Origin: Cyprinodon diabolis
Lineage: Eukaryota > Chordata > Actinopteri > Cyprinodontiformes > Cyprinodontidae
Assembly: GCA_030533445.1 (NCBI GenBank)
Contig: CM060072.1
Span: forward strand, 26,900,109 to 26,964,108
DNA length: 64,000 nucleotides
Reading direction: 5' to 3'
Below are positions 23,801 to 35,600 of this stretch, one piece after another. Both the position numbers and the translations under genes were made by a program. How positions within the stretch are numbered: position 1 is the first letter of the stretch; every line of letters starts with the position of its first letter. Below the pieces are notes generated by a model. The model saw nothing but the letters and a program-made list of their open reading frames with translations. It was not told the origin of the DNA and ran no database searches.

Positions 23801-26800
23801 AAAAGATCATTCCCAGGTAGGAATAGTGAGAACAGGGTTATATTTGCAACTGTTTAATAGGTCGACCTGAAATGTAATGAAACCTGTGACTGTATTTTTT
23901 TTTTTTTACCAGGGAAAAAAGCAAAGATGAAACCAAAGAATCCTCCAACAAGCTGGAATTAATCCAAGAACCAGAGGAGATCAAGCATCCGTCTCTGACG
24001 CTAAAATTCACTTTTACGGTCTGTTCCTGCAGCAACGCTACCTTCACCACGCCGTCCAAACCATACCAGTAATGATGTCATTTGTCCTTCTGCTGACAGG
24101 CTCTGTGTGACACCCTGAAGCAGCTGCAGGTGGACTTTTCGATCTTCAAGTGGAAGCTGTGGACTTATTACCCGCAGCCTTTCAGTGCCTCTCAAAGCAT
24201 GGACCTTGTGGATCTGGTGGACCGACTCCTGGAGACCTTTACCTGCGAAATGTCTATACAGATAACCCGAACTATTCTGGTCAGCCTCGATAATAACTAC
24301 CTATCCGACTATTTGAAGACCCTGTGCATAAAAAGTGAGTCGACACAGCATTTTGATTTCAATTTAAAAACAACACAAATTATTAGATTATTCTAAAAAC
24401 TGTTTGCATCCTAGGGGTGTAAATCACATCCATCATGGCGATTTGATTCAGTATCGATTTTCGGACCCAACAATTTGATTATTTTCTATACTCAAGAATA
24501 CGCCACGATACGATTCGTTTAATTGGTTCATTTTTTGTTTTTTTTCTCACCTTATAATGATTCAAATTTGAATTTTATCAATGAAAGCTATATCGTTATG
24601 CATTTTATTTTAGGAACAACAGCAAATAACAGAAGTAGAAAAGTTGCATTCCACCTATTCCTATTAAAACCTCATTCACTGGAAAATAATAATACCCCTG
24701 TGGTATAGATTCTGAAAGGCCTTGCATCAAAAATACTGCACAAAATCAGTGCAATGAGTGCAATGCAATACCTCCTCCACAGACGCTCCGCTGCACCTCT
24801 CCCAAATTGTAACTGACCGCAGACAGTGCCGCAAACAGGAGGCCGGCTTGTTTTGTTTTTATGACCGAAATTGTGGAAAACAACTCATGAAGTTTGAACA
24901 GCTAGAAGAATGAGGTGCGCGAGAATGCTGGGACCCTTTTTCCACCTGGTTCCCCGCTCTTTTTGGCCCTCATGTCACTCCGTTGTGGAACTAAACTCGC
25001 CCCCACTTCCTCATCGCCTCGGCCGTATCTAGACCCACAGTGTGTAGCTCAGACCACGCTTGAATCTTGAACATAAATCAAAAATGTCTGTGTCAAACTC
25101 ACTGTGACACCCTCCTCTAAGAGTATAACCAGGAAGCGCGGTAGGAGGGCAAAATAGGTTTAGCGCCACCACAGCACGGGCGGGAGAATTACGCCCAGGA
25201 GCAAATGGCTCAAAATGGACCGGAGGAAAAAAAAACATGAATCGATACTTTTGCGGACGTATTGATGCATTGGATCGTCGGCTGTTGGATCGATGCATCG
25301 ATACAAAACGATTATTATTCACACCCCTACTGCATCCTTTTAGATTTCTGCTGTTTTAGCCTTTTTTTTTCCCTCAAAGTCGGACCAAACCAATGTTAGG
25401 ATCACATAACCTGAATAATTTAACAGTTTTTAGATCATGACCACAATTTTTAACTCAGGCTAGTCTAAAACTGAAAATAATACCATTTTCAAAATTATCT
25501 CAGTGTTACAAAACACAATTTTCAAACTGCAGAGGGGATCAACTTTGGTCTGTAACAATAGATGGTGGATATGAAAGCTTTCAAGGCCTTCAAAACATAA
25601 AACCCTGAACAGTTTTGCCAAATTCCAGCAAGGAAAGTGGCTTTTAGCTTCCCAAAGGTCTCCAGCACTCACAAGATGACTCCATAGTTCAATTTCCATA
25701 TTTGGTCATAGAGGAATACTAACATTGGGAAGACAGGAAGTGATTAAAAACACTTAAAACAGCTTTAAAACTAAAAATGAACTCTATAAAAATATAATTC
25801 AATAATATTTTACCTGAACCAAAATTTATCTAAATGAATCATATGTTATCAAATTTAAAATTAAACTGCAGAGGCACACACAGCGGATGAGGCTGTGTGT
25901 GAATTAAATACCTGGAGGATGTAGTTTGGGGCAACAGTTTCAAAGAAGCGAAGAGCCTGTCTGCCTAAAGTCGGGCCCTGAAGGCCACTGTCCTTTAGGT
26001 TGTAGAGGTTTCCCTGCTTCAGCACAGCCGATTGTGATTACTGTAGTTTAACAAAAGCCTGTTGATCAACTATCAGTGGAAATCGAATTGGCAGCCCAGC
26101 CTTAGGGGGAGACATCTACATGCTCGTGGTTATTTCAATTGAAAATTTAAATAAAATCACATATGTGGGCCCGGTTGGTAAGCAGCTGCCTTCTGTAACC
26201 CTAAGCATCTTCTGTGATCTGAGTTAGATCACAATTTCTGTCTAAATCAACAGGCTTTTTTGGTGGGGGTTACATTAAAGGAGACCACACAAGGATTTTC
26301 TTTTTACTGAAAATTAATTAAATTATACTAAAGAAACAAAACCTGAAAAAGGGATAAATAAAATAGGAAATCAAAAATGGATTATTGTAAAACCCATAAC
26401 TAAACAGAAATAAGCAAATGCAAACAAACCTAACAAAACCCAACCATAGGATACAAACCAAAGCAAACGGGGTTCTGAGGAGGTAAGAGGGAGAAGCCTC
26501 CTGTCTGCTGCTTGTATGACAGCTTTTAAAGCAGACAAGCACCAATTAGGGCAAAACAGATCACCTGCAGAAGGCCTGCCTCCAGAACCCTGCAAGGAAA
26601 AGGGCAGAAACCCACTGCAGCCGTAACATCATGTCTCATGGTTATTTCGTTATTAACTGTATTTAAAGAGTTTGTTCCAATTTATCTCTTTTATGAAAAA
26701 GAACTAAAGTGAAAGCTTCAAGGTGTAAACACAGAGCTTTCCTTAACAAATATATTGATTTATTTATTTTAGGAAAGTCATGCCTGTGGGGGTTCCTCTG

Positions 26801-29459
26801 AAATGAGGAGCAAAGATGCATTTTTATTGGTCTGCTGGATGTTAGCAACATTTTAATTGGTCCGTGGCGAGCATTCATATTGGGCTGGAAGTGAAGAGAA
26901 TGTGATCTGTTAAACGTAATTTGAAAAGAATGCAATTTGTAAAACTCAATGTATATATGTATAAATTTGAAAAAAAGCATTGAAAATATTCTCTATAACT
27001 ATATTTTATTACATTTGAAGATTTGTTTTTTAAATATACCATCTGTGAAAAATAAAAGAAATTAATTTGGCAGAAATTAAATCTGAGAATCCATCCGTCC
27101 ATTTTCCATCACTCTTATCCCAAGTGGGGTCGCAAGGGGTGCTGGTGCCTATCTCCAGCTGTCAATAGGCGAGAGGCGGGGTACCCCCTGGACAGGTCGC
27201 CAGTCCATCGCAGGGCAACACAGAGACAAACGACCATTCACACACACTCACACCTAAGGAGAATTTAGAGAAGCTAATTAACCTAACAGTCATGTTTTTG
27301 GACTGTGGGAGGAAGTCAGAGTACCCGGAGAGAACCCACGTATGCTCAGGGAGAACATGCAAACTCCATGCAGAAAGACCCAGGACCAGGAATCATACCT
27401 AGAACCTTCTTGCTGCAAGGTAGAAGTGTTACCCACTGCTCCACTGTGCAGCTTAAATCTGATTTTTTTTTTTTTTCTTTTCTAATTTGAAAGAATTCTC
27501 AGAAAACAGCAAAGTAACTCTGAAAAAACATTTGATTAAACCATTTTTTATTTCTTTTTTATATTTATTATAATGTAAAACATGCATTCTTTGACTGCAA
27601 CAATAATGGAACAATATTCACATCATAAAGGTTCTCAAAAACTCATTATCTGTTAACATATCTGTTGGTAGTTGTACATCCAAGAAATGGCCAAAAAAGT
27701 ACAAACTTCAGATGAGAGTTAGATTTATGGTGAAGGTTTTGGTTTGAATAGCTGCTATGAAATCATCCCTTAAAATTGTCTTACCATTTTTCATCAATGT
27801 TTAAATTTGATGATCCCCAAAAAGACTGAAACGGTTTGAATCTACGTCTCTGTTATCATCATGTTCTAGATCATTAACGGATTGTTTCTTCTCATTTCAG
27901 ATCAAGTGCGTTATGAACTAGCTGGTGCTCTGCAGAGGAAGTTTTGTGAGGAACCCATCATGGAAGGAGAAACGATGCCCCTGAATGACATCTACACAGA
28001 CTTCCTCATTGTAGGAGACACTGACAATGGCCCAAATATTGAACATGAAGTGTTGAAAATACCACAGCTGAACACTAAGAAGAAGCCAGACCCACCGGTT
28101 CCCTTTGCAGAAACTCTCAGCAAGAAGAAGTCCCGCCGCACCGGTGCAAGGATGGTGTTCCTTCAAGGAGTGGCCGGATCAGGGAAGTCCGTTTTTGTCA
28201 AAAAGCTAGTCCGCGACTGGTCTCTGGAGCGATCACACCAGCAGTTCCTCTTCGTCTTCCCTCTGACATTCAGAGAGTTAAAGGAGTATGACGAAGGACA
28301 AGTCTCCCTGCGGGACATCATAGAGAAGCTTTACCCAGAGATGGTGAAGCTGAGGGAGAATAAGTTAAAACTTGAGGATGAAAAAGCCTTGTTTATCTTT
28401 GATGGTCTAGATGAGTATGACGCCGACCTCAACTTTAATGAAACCGAAATCCACTCTGACCCCACCGATCCCACCACCCTGCAAATCAACGTGGTGAACA
28501 TGCTCAGAGGGCGGCTTATCAACCGCTCCTGGTGCCTGATTACAACCCGACCTCAGGTCTACCCCTATGCCCCGTGGGACGGCCACTACGATCGGCTAGA
28601 ACTAAGAGGCTTCAGCGACGCCAACAAGGAAGAGTACTTCCACAAGAGGTTCAAGGACCCGAATCAGGCAGCCAGAGTCATCGAGTACGTCAAGTCGTTA
28701 AAAACTCTCCATATCATGTGCTATCTGCCCATGTTCTGCAAAATGGTTGCAGATGAGTGTCAGCGCATCTTTAGGGAGAAGGGAGCAGCAGCGGAACTCC
28801 CCAGGAGCATCACGTATATGTACACCAAGCTCCTGCTGAAGCTCATCTATCAGCTTCGCAAGGAAAGAAGGCAAGCTCCGAATCGCAGCAAGGAGGAAGA
28901 GGAGGCGTTCCTTCTGGAGATGGGGAAACAAGCTTTTACCATGTTGGAAAAGGGCAAGTTCAGCGTTCTCCGGAGGAACTGGCCTCAAGGTACGTCCCTG
29001 GAGGCGGTGGTTTTCAGCGGCATTTGTGAACAGTTCACAACAACCCCACAGGTGCTGTTCGACGAGGACGTGGTGAGTTTCCTGCACCCCACCATGCAGG
29101 AGTACCTGGCTGCTCTTTATGCGTTCCTCTCATACACAAACCACGAGAAGAACATTTTCAGCAACGGTGTGAAATCCTTGTTTTCCAAAGGAGGAAAATT
29201 CATGGATGTCTACAAGGCAGCGGTGGAAAAAAGCCTGCAGTGTGAAGATGGCCATCTGGATTTGTTTTTGCGTTTCCTCTTCGGGATGGCGAGCAAAACC
29301 AACCAGGAACTTCTTCAGCCGTTACTTAAGCCTTCAGCAAAGTTGGGAGATTTATCGAAAGACTGCGCGTCTGTCATCAAGAAGGCCAAAGAACCGCCGT
29401 ATCTGGATCGTAAAACCAACCTGCAGCGCTGCCTGGAGGAGTCGGGCTTTAAACTTTGA
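20821..29459 (+). CDS. NLR-family receptor: leader, Pyrin-like domain, FISNA, NACHT, no LRRs
   Basis: Six coding exons join in frame to 745 codons plus stop: 20821-20981, 23532-23630, 23739-23816, 23913-24018, 24100-24334, 27901-29459, all GT-AG. The ATG (ACAATGG context) is preceded by an in-frame TAG 18 bp upstream. Residues 1-148 are acidic and Ser-rich, with two exon-sized motifs (ALSPAQSYKSLTSDD and RADSFSSCYSVDSND) like the N-terminal peptide repeats of fish NLRs. Residues 149-226 look like a Pyrin/death-fold domain (FSIFKWKLW, DLVDLVDRLLETF, ITRTILVSLDNNYLSDYL). Residues 228-300 resemble FISNA (LNDIYTDFLIV). NACHT follows, with Walker A GVAGSGKS at 316-323, Walker B LFIFDGLDEYD at 390-400, sensor WCLITTRP at 437-444 and a winged-helix HPTMQEYLAAL at 622-632. 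The protein ends at residue 745, just where LRRs normally begin. NLRs are cytosolic sensors; a PYD would suggest ASC/inflammasome recruitment. Confidence 0.85.
24412..25329. mobile_element. hAT-type non-autonomous transposon in NLR intron 5
   Basis: 918 bp with inverted ends TAGGGGTGTAAATCA and TTATTATTCACACCCCTA. Flanking 8-bp repeats are TTGCATCC (24404-24411) and CTGCATCC (25330-25337), seven of eight identical, the target size of hAT elements. Subterminal sequences are rich in ATCGAT motifs (ATCGATGCATCGATAC near 25290). No transposase is visible. Confidence 0.8.
25338..26267. other. NLR intron 5, nothing recognised
   Basis: AT-rich intronic DNA without a feature I can support. Confidence 0.5.
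26268..26628 (-). mobile_element. solo-LTR-like sequence in NLR intron 5
   Basis: Read on the minus strand it starts TGTTACGGCTGCAGTGGG, has a TTTTAAAAGCTGTC TATA-like box, and ends AATGTAACC. The layout resembles an LTR with TGTTAC...GTAAC ends, but no target duplication was found and the distal end is mutated. Confidence 0.35.
27085..27455 (+). repeat. common fish interspersed repeat, copy 1
   Basis: It contains the phrases GACAGGTCGCCAGTCCATCG, CAACACAGAGACAAACGACC, TTTTGGACTGTGGGAGGAAG and GAGAACATGCAAACTCCATG, a very abundant fish repeat usually regarded as a retroposon 3' region. A shorter, diverged copy is at 45735-45860. Confidence 0.8.
27901..29459 (+). CDS. NLR last coding exon (FISNA, NACHT, winged helix, HD2)
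   Basis: The acceptor TTCTTCTCATTTCAG ends at 27900; the split Asn codon A|AT links to exon 5. The exon carries 518 uninterrupted codons and stops with TGA at 29457-29459. Base composition is clearly GC-richer than the AT-rich flanks, as expected of selected coding DNA. I see no convincing alternative donor before the stop that would lead to LRR exons, and no LRR-like LxxLxLxxN coding sequence in the next 8 kb. Confidence 0.9.
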
Positions 29460-30400
29460 CTTGGCTCCAAGTCAAACTGGTTCCAGTAAACAGCCGACTA
29501 TGCAAAGAGTTGAACATTTTAGCATATAATAGATGAAAACATGGATAAAACACACTAATGCAGGCTATGCTTGCTTATTTATGTTATTAAGGAGCAAATA
29601 AGGAGAAGCTGCTAGAATAAAATTCATCTTAGACACTATCAACATATTCGGAGGTCCCTGAGACTAAAGGAAGCTCCAAGTGACGTCATTTTAGGAAAAA
29701 AGCTTTAAACTTTTACCTTGGTAAGATAAAAGTTCCTCCCAGAGGATCCAGGGCCTTAGAGAGGCCCTCTGTTGCAGGGCAGAGCGCCACCATCTTTACA
29801 ATACAAGAAAATACATGTGGTTTGCTATTTCAGCTGAATTTTAAATGTTTTTAGTTTCATTCTTCATTTAAAAACTTAATGCAATTGAAAGGTTTCATTT
29901 ACCAGTAAACTCCAATTTCAACTTTTTTACACAAAGCTTTTCGTACAGATGTTTAAACACTGCTCTTTTTACATGGCTGTTTAGATTTTGCCCAATAAAA
30001 TTAAGTCAAACCTATAAGAACCAAAGTTGGCTGTTAGAGTGATAATTATAAAAAGGTATATAAAGGTGTTTGAGCAAATGGGGGAGCCATTAAAATAGAT
30101 GTGTATGAAGCATGGGGGATATTAAATGCAAAAACATGAATAGTTTTAACAATTATTAGAAAAGCAGTTAGACTTATATGCAATATAAGTAAAATTTGCA
30201 TTCAAGATAATGTAGGACTAAAACCATTGCAAGGTTCTACGTTTTTTAATATCACCAACTCACCACATTAATTTGTTAGGATGGGAATTGAAGGCCGAAT
30301 GTGTGGAACATATAAATAGCGTTTCAACAAAATCTACTTGTGTCTATATACACTATGCTAGAAGCACATTGTCAGATCCACTGGATGAAAGTCTGTTAGT
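29460..30400. other. NLR 3' UTR and downstream spacer
   Basis: AT-rich, with the poly(A) signals noted. No LRR exon or other coding sequence recognised. Confidence 0.45.
29616..29621 (+). terminator. poly(A) signal AATAAA of the NLR gene
   Basis: AATAAA 157 bp after the NLR stop codon. A second CAATAAAATT is at about 29991. Either could be used. Confidence 0.45.
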
Positions 30401-30401
30401 T

Positions 30402-30770
30402 GAACAGTAGAAAACTTTGAATTAGTGCAAAACAGTTTCTGAAACAAGACATTACTATAATGGCTACACAAATGATGTACATAGATGGGGGTTCTTAGCA
30501 GCAGTTACTGCACCACACAAACAAGGATGGTTTTATAGCCCTAACACAGAACTATAGAAGCAGCCTTATAAAATTCTGTTCAATGCAGAAGCTTGGGTCC
30601 AAGATTTAGCATTTGTTAAAATAACTCAGCATTCTTTGCTATCACAATTTGATGAAAATGATTTCAAAGATATTCCAAATGCATTGTGGTATACAAGAAG
30701 AATTGATACAAGACTGTTGACAACTATAGATTTAGCTGAAATAGTTCCTAATACAGGCCAAGGATAAAAC
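30402..30770 (+). pseudogene. unidentified decayed reading frame
   Basis: One frame stays open for about 105 codons apart from a single TAG, with a protein-like composition (for example YYNGYTNDVHRWGFLAAVTA and IPNALWYTRRIDTRLLTTID). It ends at TAA near 30764. Further fragments such as ILAGAEISLLFGPCYFGGG follow at about 30815-30880. I do not recognise the family. Proximity to retroviral pieces at 31570-32619 suggests a transposable or retroviral origin, but this is inference. Confidence 0.35.
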
Positions 30771-31569
30771 AATATCTGCTAGAATGTGAAGCAAAGGAAA
30801 GTATAAACTAGTTATACAAATTTTAGCGGGTGCAGAAATAAGTTTGTTGTTTGGGCCATGTTATTTCGGAGGAGGGTGAAAAGCTACAAGGGTATCTTTT
30901 TGGAGTTGTGCAATGACTGCAGGGCTTAGATTCCACATAAAAAAAAGAAACTCAGCTTTTCTTAAGTTTTTTTTTTATTTTTATGACACACTAATAGCTA
31001 TGTCAGAGAAGCAGACAGCGGTTCGCAGAGCAGAATGTGGAACTTTTCTCAGCAACTGTCTTAGCTTTGTAAACTTATCAAAAGCCGTGCATCCAAACAG
31101 CTGGTGGTTAAGCAAGTTATATGACCTTTGTGTTGTTACATTCTCATGGTGATACGCTCATACCTGTAGTGTCTTACTTTTAAGGGTTAAAGAGGACCCG
31201 TTTAAACAACAGTTCCCCCATATTCTTATTCTTTAGTTGGATATATTTATATATATATATATAACTGTAATTTGAGCATCTAGCAAAAGCAATATCCCTC
31301 TGGAATTATTCTGATTCTGACAAAAACCAGCAGCTATTTTGATCCATGAAATTATCATGTCTCAAACAGGGGGGAGTTATGATGAATATGTTATAGTTAC
31401 ACACACAAGTGTGTAACTTCTACTGCTTTTAAAATTTTTTCATGTCTCACATGTTGTGAATACAATTCACAAGCAAATCAGAAAACTAAGTGAATTCTGA
31501 AACTGTTCAAATACGGAACTGTTCAAAGAACATGTAATCTGCCCAGAGCTCCTTTTTGTTTCCCCACAG

Positions 31570-31791
31570 GAAGGCCTGAAGCCTGGAGACCGAGAGCTGA
31601 TTAAAATCATCAAAGGGAAGAGTTGGGAAGCTCCGAGGTGGGAAGGACCCTACATAGAGCAACTAACAACCCCCACCACTGTGAAGATCCAGGAGAGAAA
31701 CACTTGGATCCACCAGAGTCATTGTAAACTGATTAAAAAATTTTCCTCAGCAAAAAAAGCCCAGTTACTTTCACAGGGACCCCACGACTAA
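31570..31791 (+). pseudogene. endogenous retrovirus integrase C-terminal remnant
   Basis: 73 codons plus stop encode the end of a retroviral integrase, including LKPGDRELIKIIKGKSW, PRWEGPYIEQLTTPTTVKI and TWIHQSHCK. The RWEGPY...TPT...KI...TWIHxSHC pattern is the C-terminal domain of gammaretrovirus-like pol. The catalytic core, protease, RT and gag are absent, so this is a dead fragment. An LTR-like sequence follows 420 bp downstream. Confidence 0.8.
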
Positions 31792-32210
31792 GGTATAGAT
31801 CTGTGGTGAAGTCCAGCTTCAAAGGGGTTTGGTTTTTTTTAGAACCAATCGTCTCAACGCTGGTGAAGAAACCAACCTAACCCAGTCTTTTAGAGTCCGG
31901 TTAGTGGGTGTTTCCTTGGACGGACTGGCGAAGATCTGAAAAACCGAAGTGGTTTTGCTGCCCGGTGATGACTGTTGGACCGGTGTTCCTAGGAACTCAA
32001 ACTGACTGTCTGAAACAAAGGAAGAGCAGGATGATTTTTATGGATCCACAGCAAGTCATCCTACAGTGCCAAGATGTGGTGGCAGCATTCCAAGCGCGTT
32101 GCTGAAGATTTGAACAAAACAGACTTTTATGTTTGTACTCATATTCCTACTCCTATGAATACAATATGAATTGAAAGATGCTGATGTTTTTATGTATAAG
32201 AGGAGGGAAA

Positions 32211-32619
32211 TGTTAGTGATAATTATACAATTATTGTGTGGACGTATGAAACATTGAAAGAAAGAGGATGCTACATGTCTATCCTGTGAATCAACCAGAA
32301 GGGTCATAAACTTTTGACCTCCAGTCAGAATCACACGGTTGTGTGATTCCATCCAGCCAGATGGTCAATTCACACTATCTTGTTACCTGCATCCCCCAGA
32401 TAATCATTACTGGGTCTTCTGTTTAAGGCACACCCTATGATGTTGTAAACTGTTAATAAAAGGCTTTGCTATGAAGGGATCTGTGTGAGAAGGTGCTGGT
32501 TTTCCGAGCCAGCAGCTTCTCTCCGCTCTGCAGATGCTGACGTCACAAAACCCTGTCTCTGTGTTGATTATTTCCTTTTAATCTTTTAAACTCACATTTC
32601 TCTGGATTAAAACCCAACA
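32211..32619 (+). mobile_element. retroviral 3' LTR
   Basis: It is preceded by a purine tract AAGAGGAGGGAAA (polypurine-tract-like), starts TGTTAGTGATAA and ends CCCAACA (TGTT...AACA ends). TTAATAAAAGGCTTTGC at about 32454 looks like the poly(A) signal and R/U5 start. With the integrase remnant upstream it represents the 3' half of an old endogenous retrovirus with most internal sequence deleted. No matching 5' LTR was found. Confidence 0.65.
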
Positions 32620-35600
32620 TTGACCAAGGAAGCTTAATTTAAATATCTTCGGTTTATCCCCTGTTCTAAAGGTTAATCTTAATCCTAATTTTGGATGAGA
32701 AACCTAAACCGAAGGTCAATTAATTTAATAGATATTTGCAAAAAGTCATGTTGGGTCCGACTTCTATTTTAGGACCAGCCTCTGGTGTGGACCAGCATTA
32801 GTCGCAGAAACGGCGGCAGGACGTTACTCTTCAGTATCTTAAGTGGGAAAAATGCTAGGTCTATAGTAGAGGATAGAGGAAACATAAACAGTAAAATAAT
32901 GAGAACAAATATTGAGAGTTGATCAACTTTTTCATCCACTTTGGTGGAGATGAGTTAAATGGGCAATGTCTAGTTATGTCATTTTATCAAAGGTAAACAA
33001 ATAGAAGGATAAATATAAAATTTTGAATGAAATGTAGAAAATGTTAGAGGAATAAAATACTTTGTGGTATTGCAGACTAAAACTTTCTCAGTGATAAAGT
33101 TTCACCTTTTTCACTTGAGGAGTTCTGGATAGAGCATATGGACAGATAAATGTGTGTGCGTGTATATATATATATATATATATATATACTCTCACACATT
33201 TTAATTGTTTCAGCCCTAAAAATATGTACATAAAAATACACATAAATACACAAAAAATTTAAGTGTAACAGTACAACAGTACACCCGCAATCCAGCCGAG
33301 CTCTCCTGTACTCTACATGGTGAAGTCAGTATCCATAACCTAAAGGACATCCAGACGTCTGCTGTGTGATGCCATCTCATCTCTGGAGTTTTATTTCTAA
33401 ATATTGAAGCAGTAAAAAAAATAACACGTTAAAAGCAGATAAAATCAACTCAGTGGAAATGTGCCTCAAAGGCAGCGTGTTCGCACAGTGATCCCTTGAT
33501 AAATGAGCTTTGACTCAAGCACTCGTGCTAGTGATAGCAATAGTGATAGCAATGCTAGTGTTGGTCTCTGCAGCCCAAGTACAAACAGTGAAATAAACAT
33601 TTGGCTCATCAACAATGCATCTACCGTAGAAATATCATGTTGATGTGTTTCATTTATATTTAATCCAATGAAGCAGGTTTTAGCCTATGTTTTTTTTACA
33701 TTTTATTTAGTTGAAATATTTCTTACATTAATGCTGTTTCCCTGTTTTCTCCTGATAAGAACAAGATTTTTTTCCCCTTTATTTTCTGATAGAACCTGGG
33801 GAGGATTCTCTATAGAGCGCTGAGCTCTGTTATATCTCTGCTTTCTTGTAGTTTTGCGGTACCACCAGCAGATGGTGCAAACCTCTGTTTATGCCTGTTC
33901 ATTGCATCCAGTGCTGGAATGCTATTCAGGCTTATAAAGGACTTTTTTTTTAGAGGTGTATAACATGACTAAGCACCTTTAATCCATGTCTCATTTAGTT
34001 TTGTTTTTGTTTTTTGTCTCATCAACCAATCACAGGTCTCGGAAGTCAACAGCATACCTAACAAGGTCAACCAAACCTCACTAATTTAAAAAGTGCTTAT
34101 AGTAGCTCAGAGTTGCTTTGATCTATCTCTTGATCTATCTTTAGGCTAATAAAGGAGGTTTCTTTGTGATTTGGGGCCCTGGTCTCCTTGTTTGCCCCCA
34201 GTATGTCGACTGGTTTCAGTAGTTATACTCCATCACCTTCCCCTCATCGTGTCCCATTACAACCACAGACAGTCCTCTGCGTTTGATTTGTCAGGTTTTC
34301 ATGTGATACGCCTGCAAAAGTAGTGGAAAATTATCAGGTGGAGGAAAAAGGGGTAAATAGCTGAAAACACTACTACTCTCCTGAGTAGATATTTTTAGAA
34401 TCACAGTTTGCTGCAACCCTAGCTGCAGATTTGCAGTGGAATGAGCCAGTGTTTCATACCCACACAGATTCCTGTCTGTGCCCATGAAATCGGGTCGAAG
34501 AGTGTTTGTGAAAACCGTTTCTCTGGTCTTCCACCCAATTTTAGCTGCATCTATCTCTAGACTTCATGGATTGGATTGAATTAAAGATCTGTTTTTTTTT
34601 GACAATCATTGTCTCTGATGTGGAAAAGCAGCCCGCATTATGACTATGCCCCAGCCATGTCTAACTATCGGGGTTGTGAATTAATGGTAATATGCAGTGT
34701 TGGTTTTATTCTAGAGTTGTTTTTATGTGGGTCAGAAATGTTTCTTATCTGAGTAGACTTTCCCTACATGTTTGTTGTGTCTCCTACATGTCGAGGGGAA
34801 ACAGGAAACGTCTGGCTCTTTTCATGCCAATTAATGCTGTGGACTCCAGACTTCCTAGCAGCATTCAAACCGATGCTCTGATTGTTTCCCCTGTGCATGG
34901 ATTCAGCTGTGTCATGTTTAAAGCTTCTAACTTCTGGACTTAAATAATCCATCTCTGTCTACCCGACTCGTTCTTTTTTCCTTGTTTTTCATGATGCTGT
35001 ATTTGTTTTTCTCTAACTAACCAAGGCCTTTAGAGGACAGCTACATGTATACTGGGAATAATTTTCACTGATTAGAGTTTCTAATGAGGCACCTGGATGT
35101 ACTGGGTTTTAATAGAGTGGAATGGAGGCTGATTATGAATGCACATCAAAGTTTTGATATTTTCATTTATGAAATTAATAAATAAAATAAACAATTTGCC
35201 TATCAGTATGGCATTTATGCCATACTTTGTTTTATCACACCATCCCCACAGAATTCATTCTAATTTGTGGTTTTAATCTGACAAGATGTTGAAGTAGGTG
35301 AATGAATGTTTGCAAAGAACTTCATATTGTATCTGCCAAAACTTTGAATATTTTATTATTACTGAGTATTGGGGCCAATTTAGGATTTTCTTTTTTTTTT
35401 TTTATTACAAAAACCAAATTAAAATCATTAAGTCTACCAGAACACAATTGTAAAAGAAGGGTGTTAAAAATTGAAACATTATGGGATTAAAAATCTTGAT
35501 GTTACAGGATTAAAATCATGCATTATGTAATTAAAGATGTAATGTTACCGATTTGCAAATCAGAATGTAAACAGAATTAGAACTGTTTATTTATGGGAGT

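Noticed and set aside
30032..30060. TGTTAGAGTGATAATTATA, similar to the start of the LTR at 32211 (TGTTAGTGATAATTATA)
   Set aside because: Similarity stops after about 19 bases and no LTR-like features follow, so I do not call a 5' LTR.
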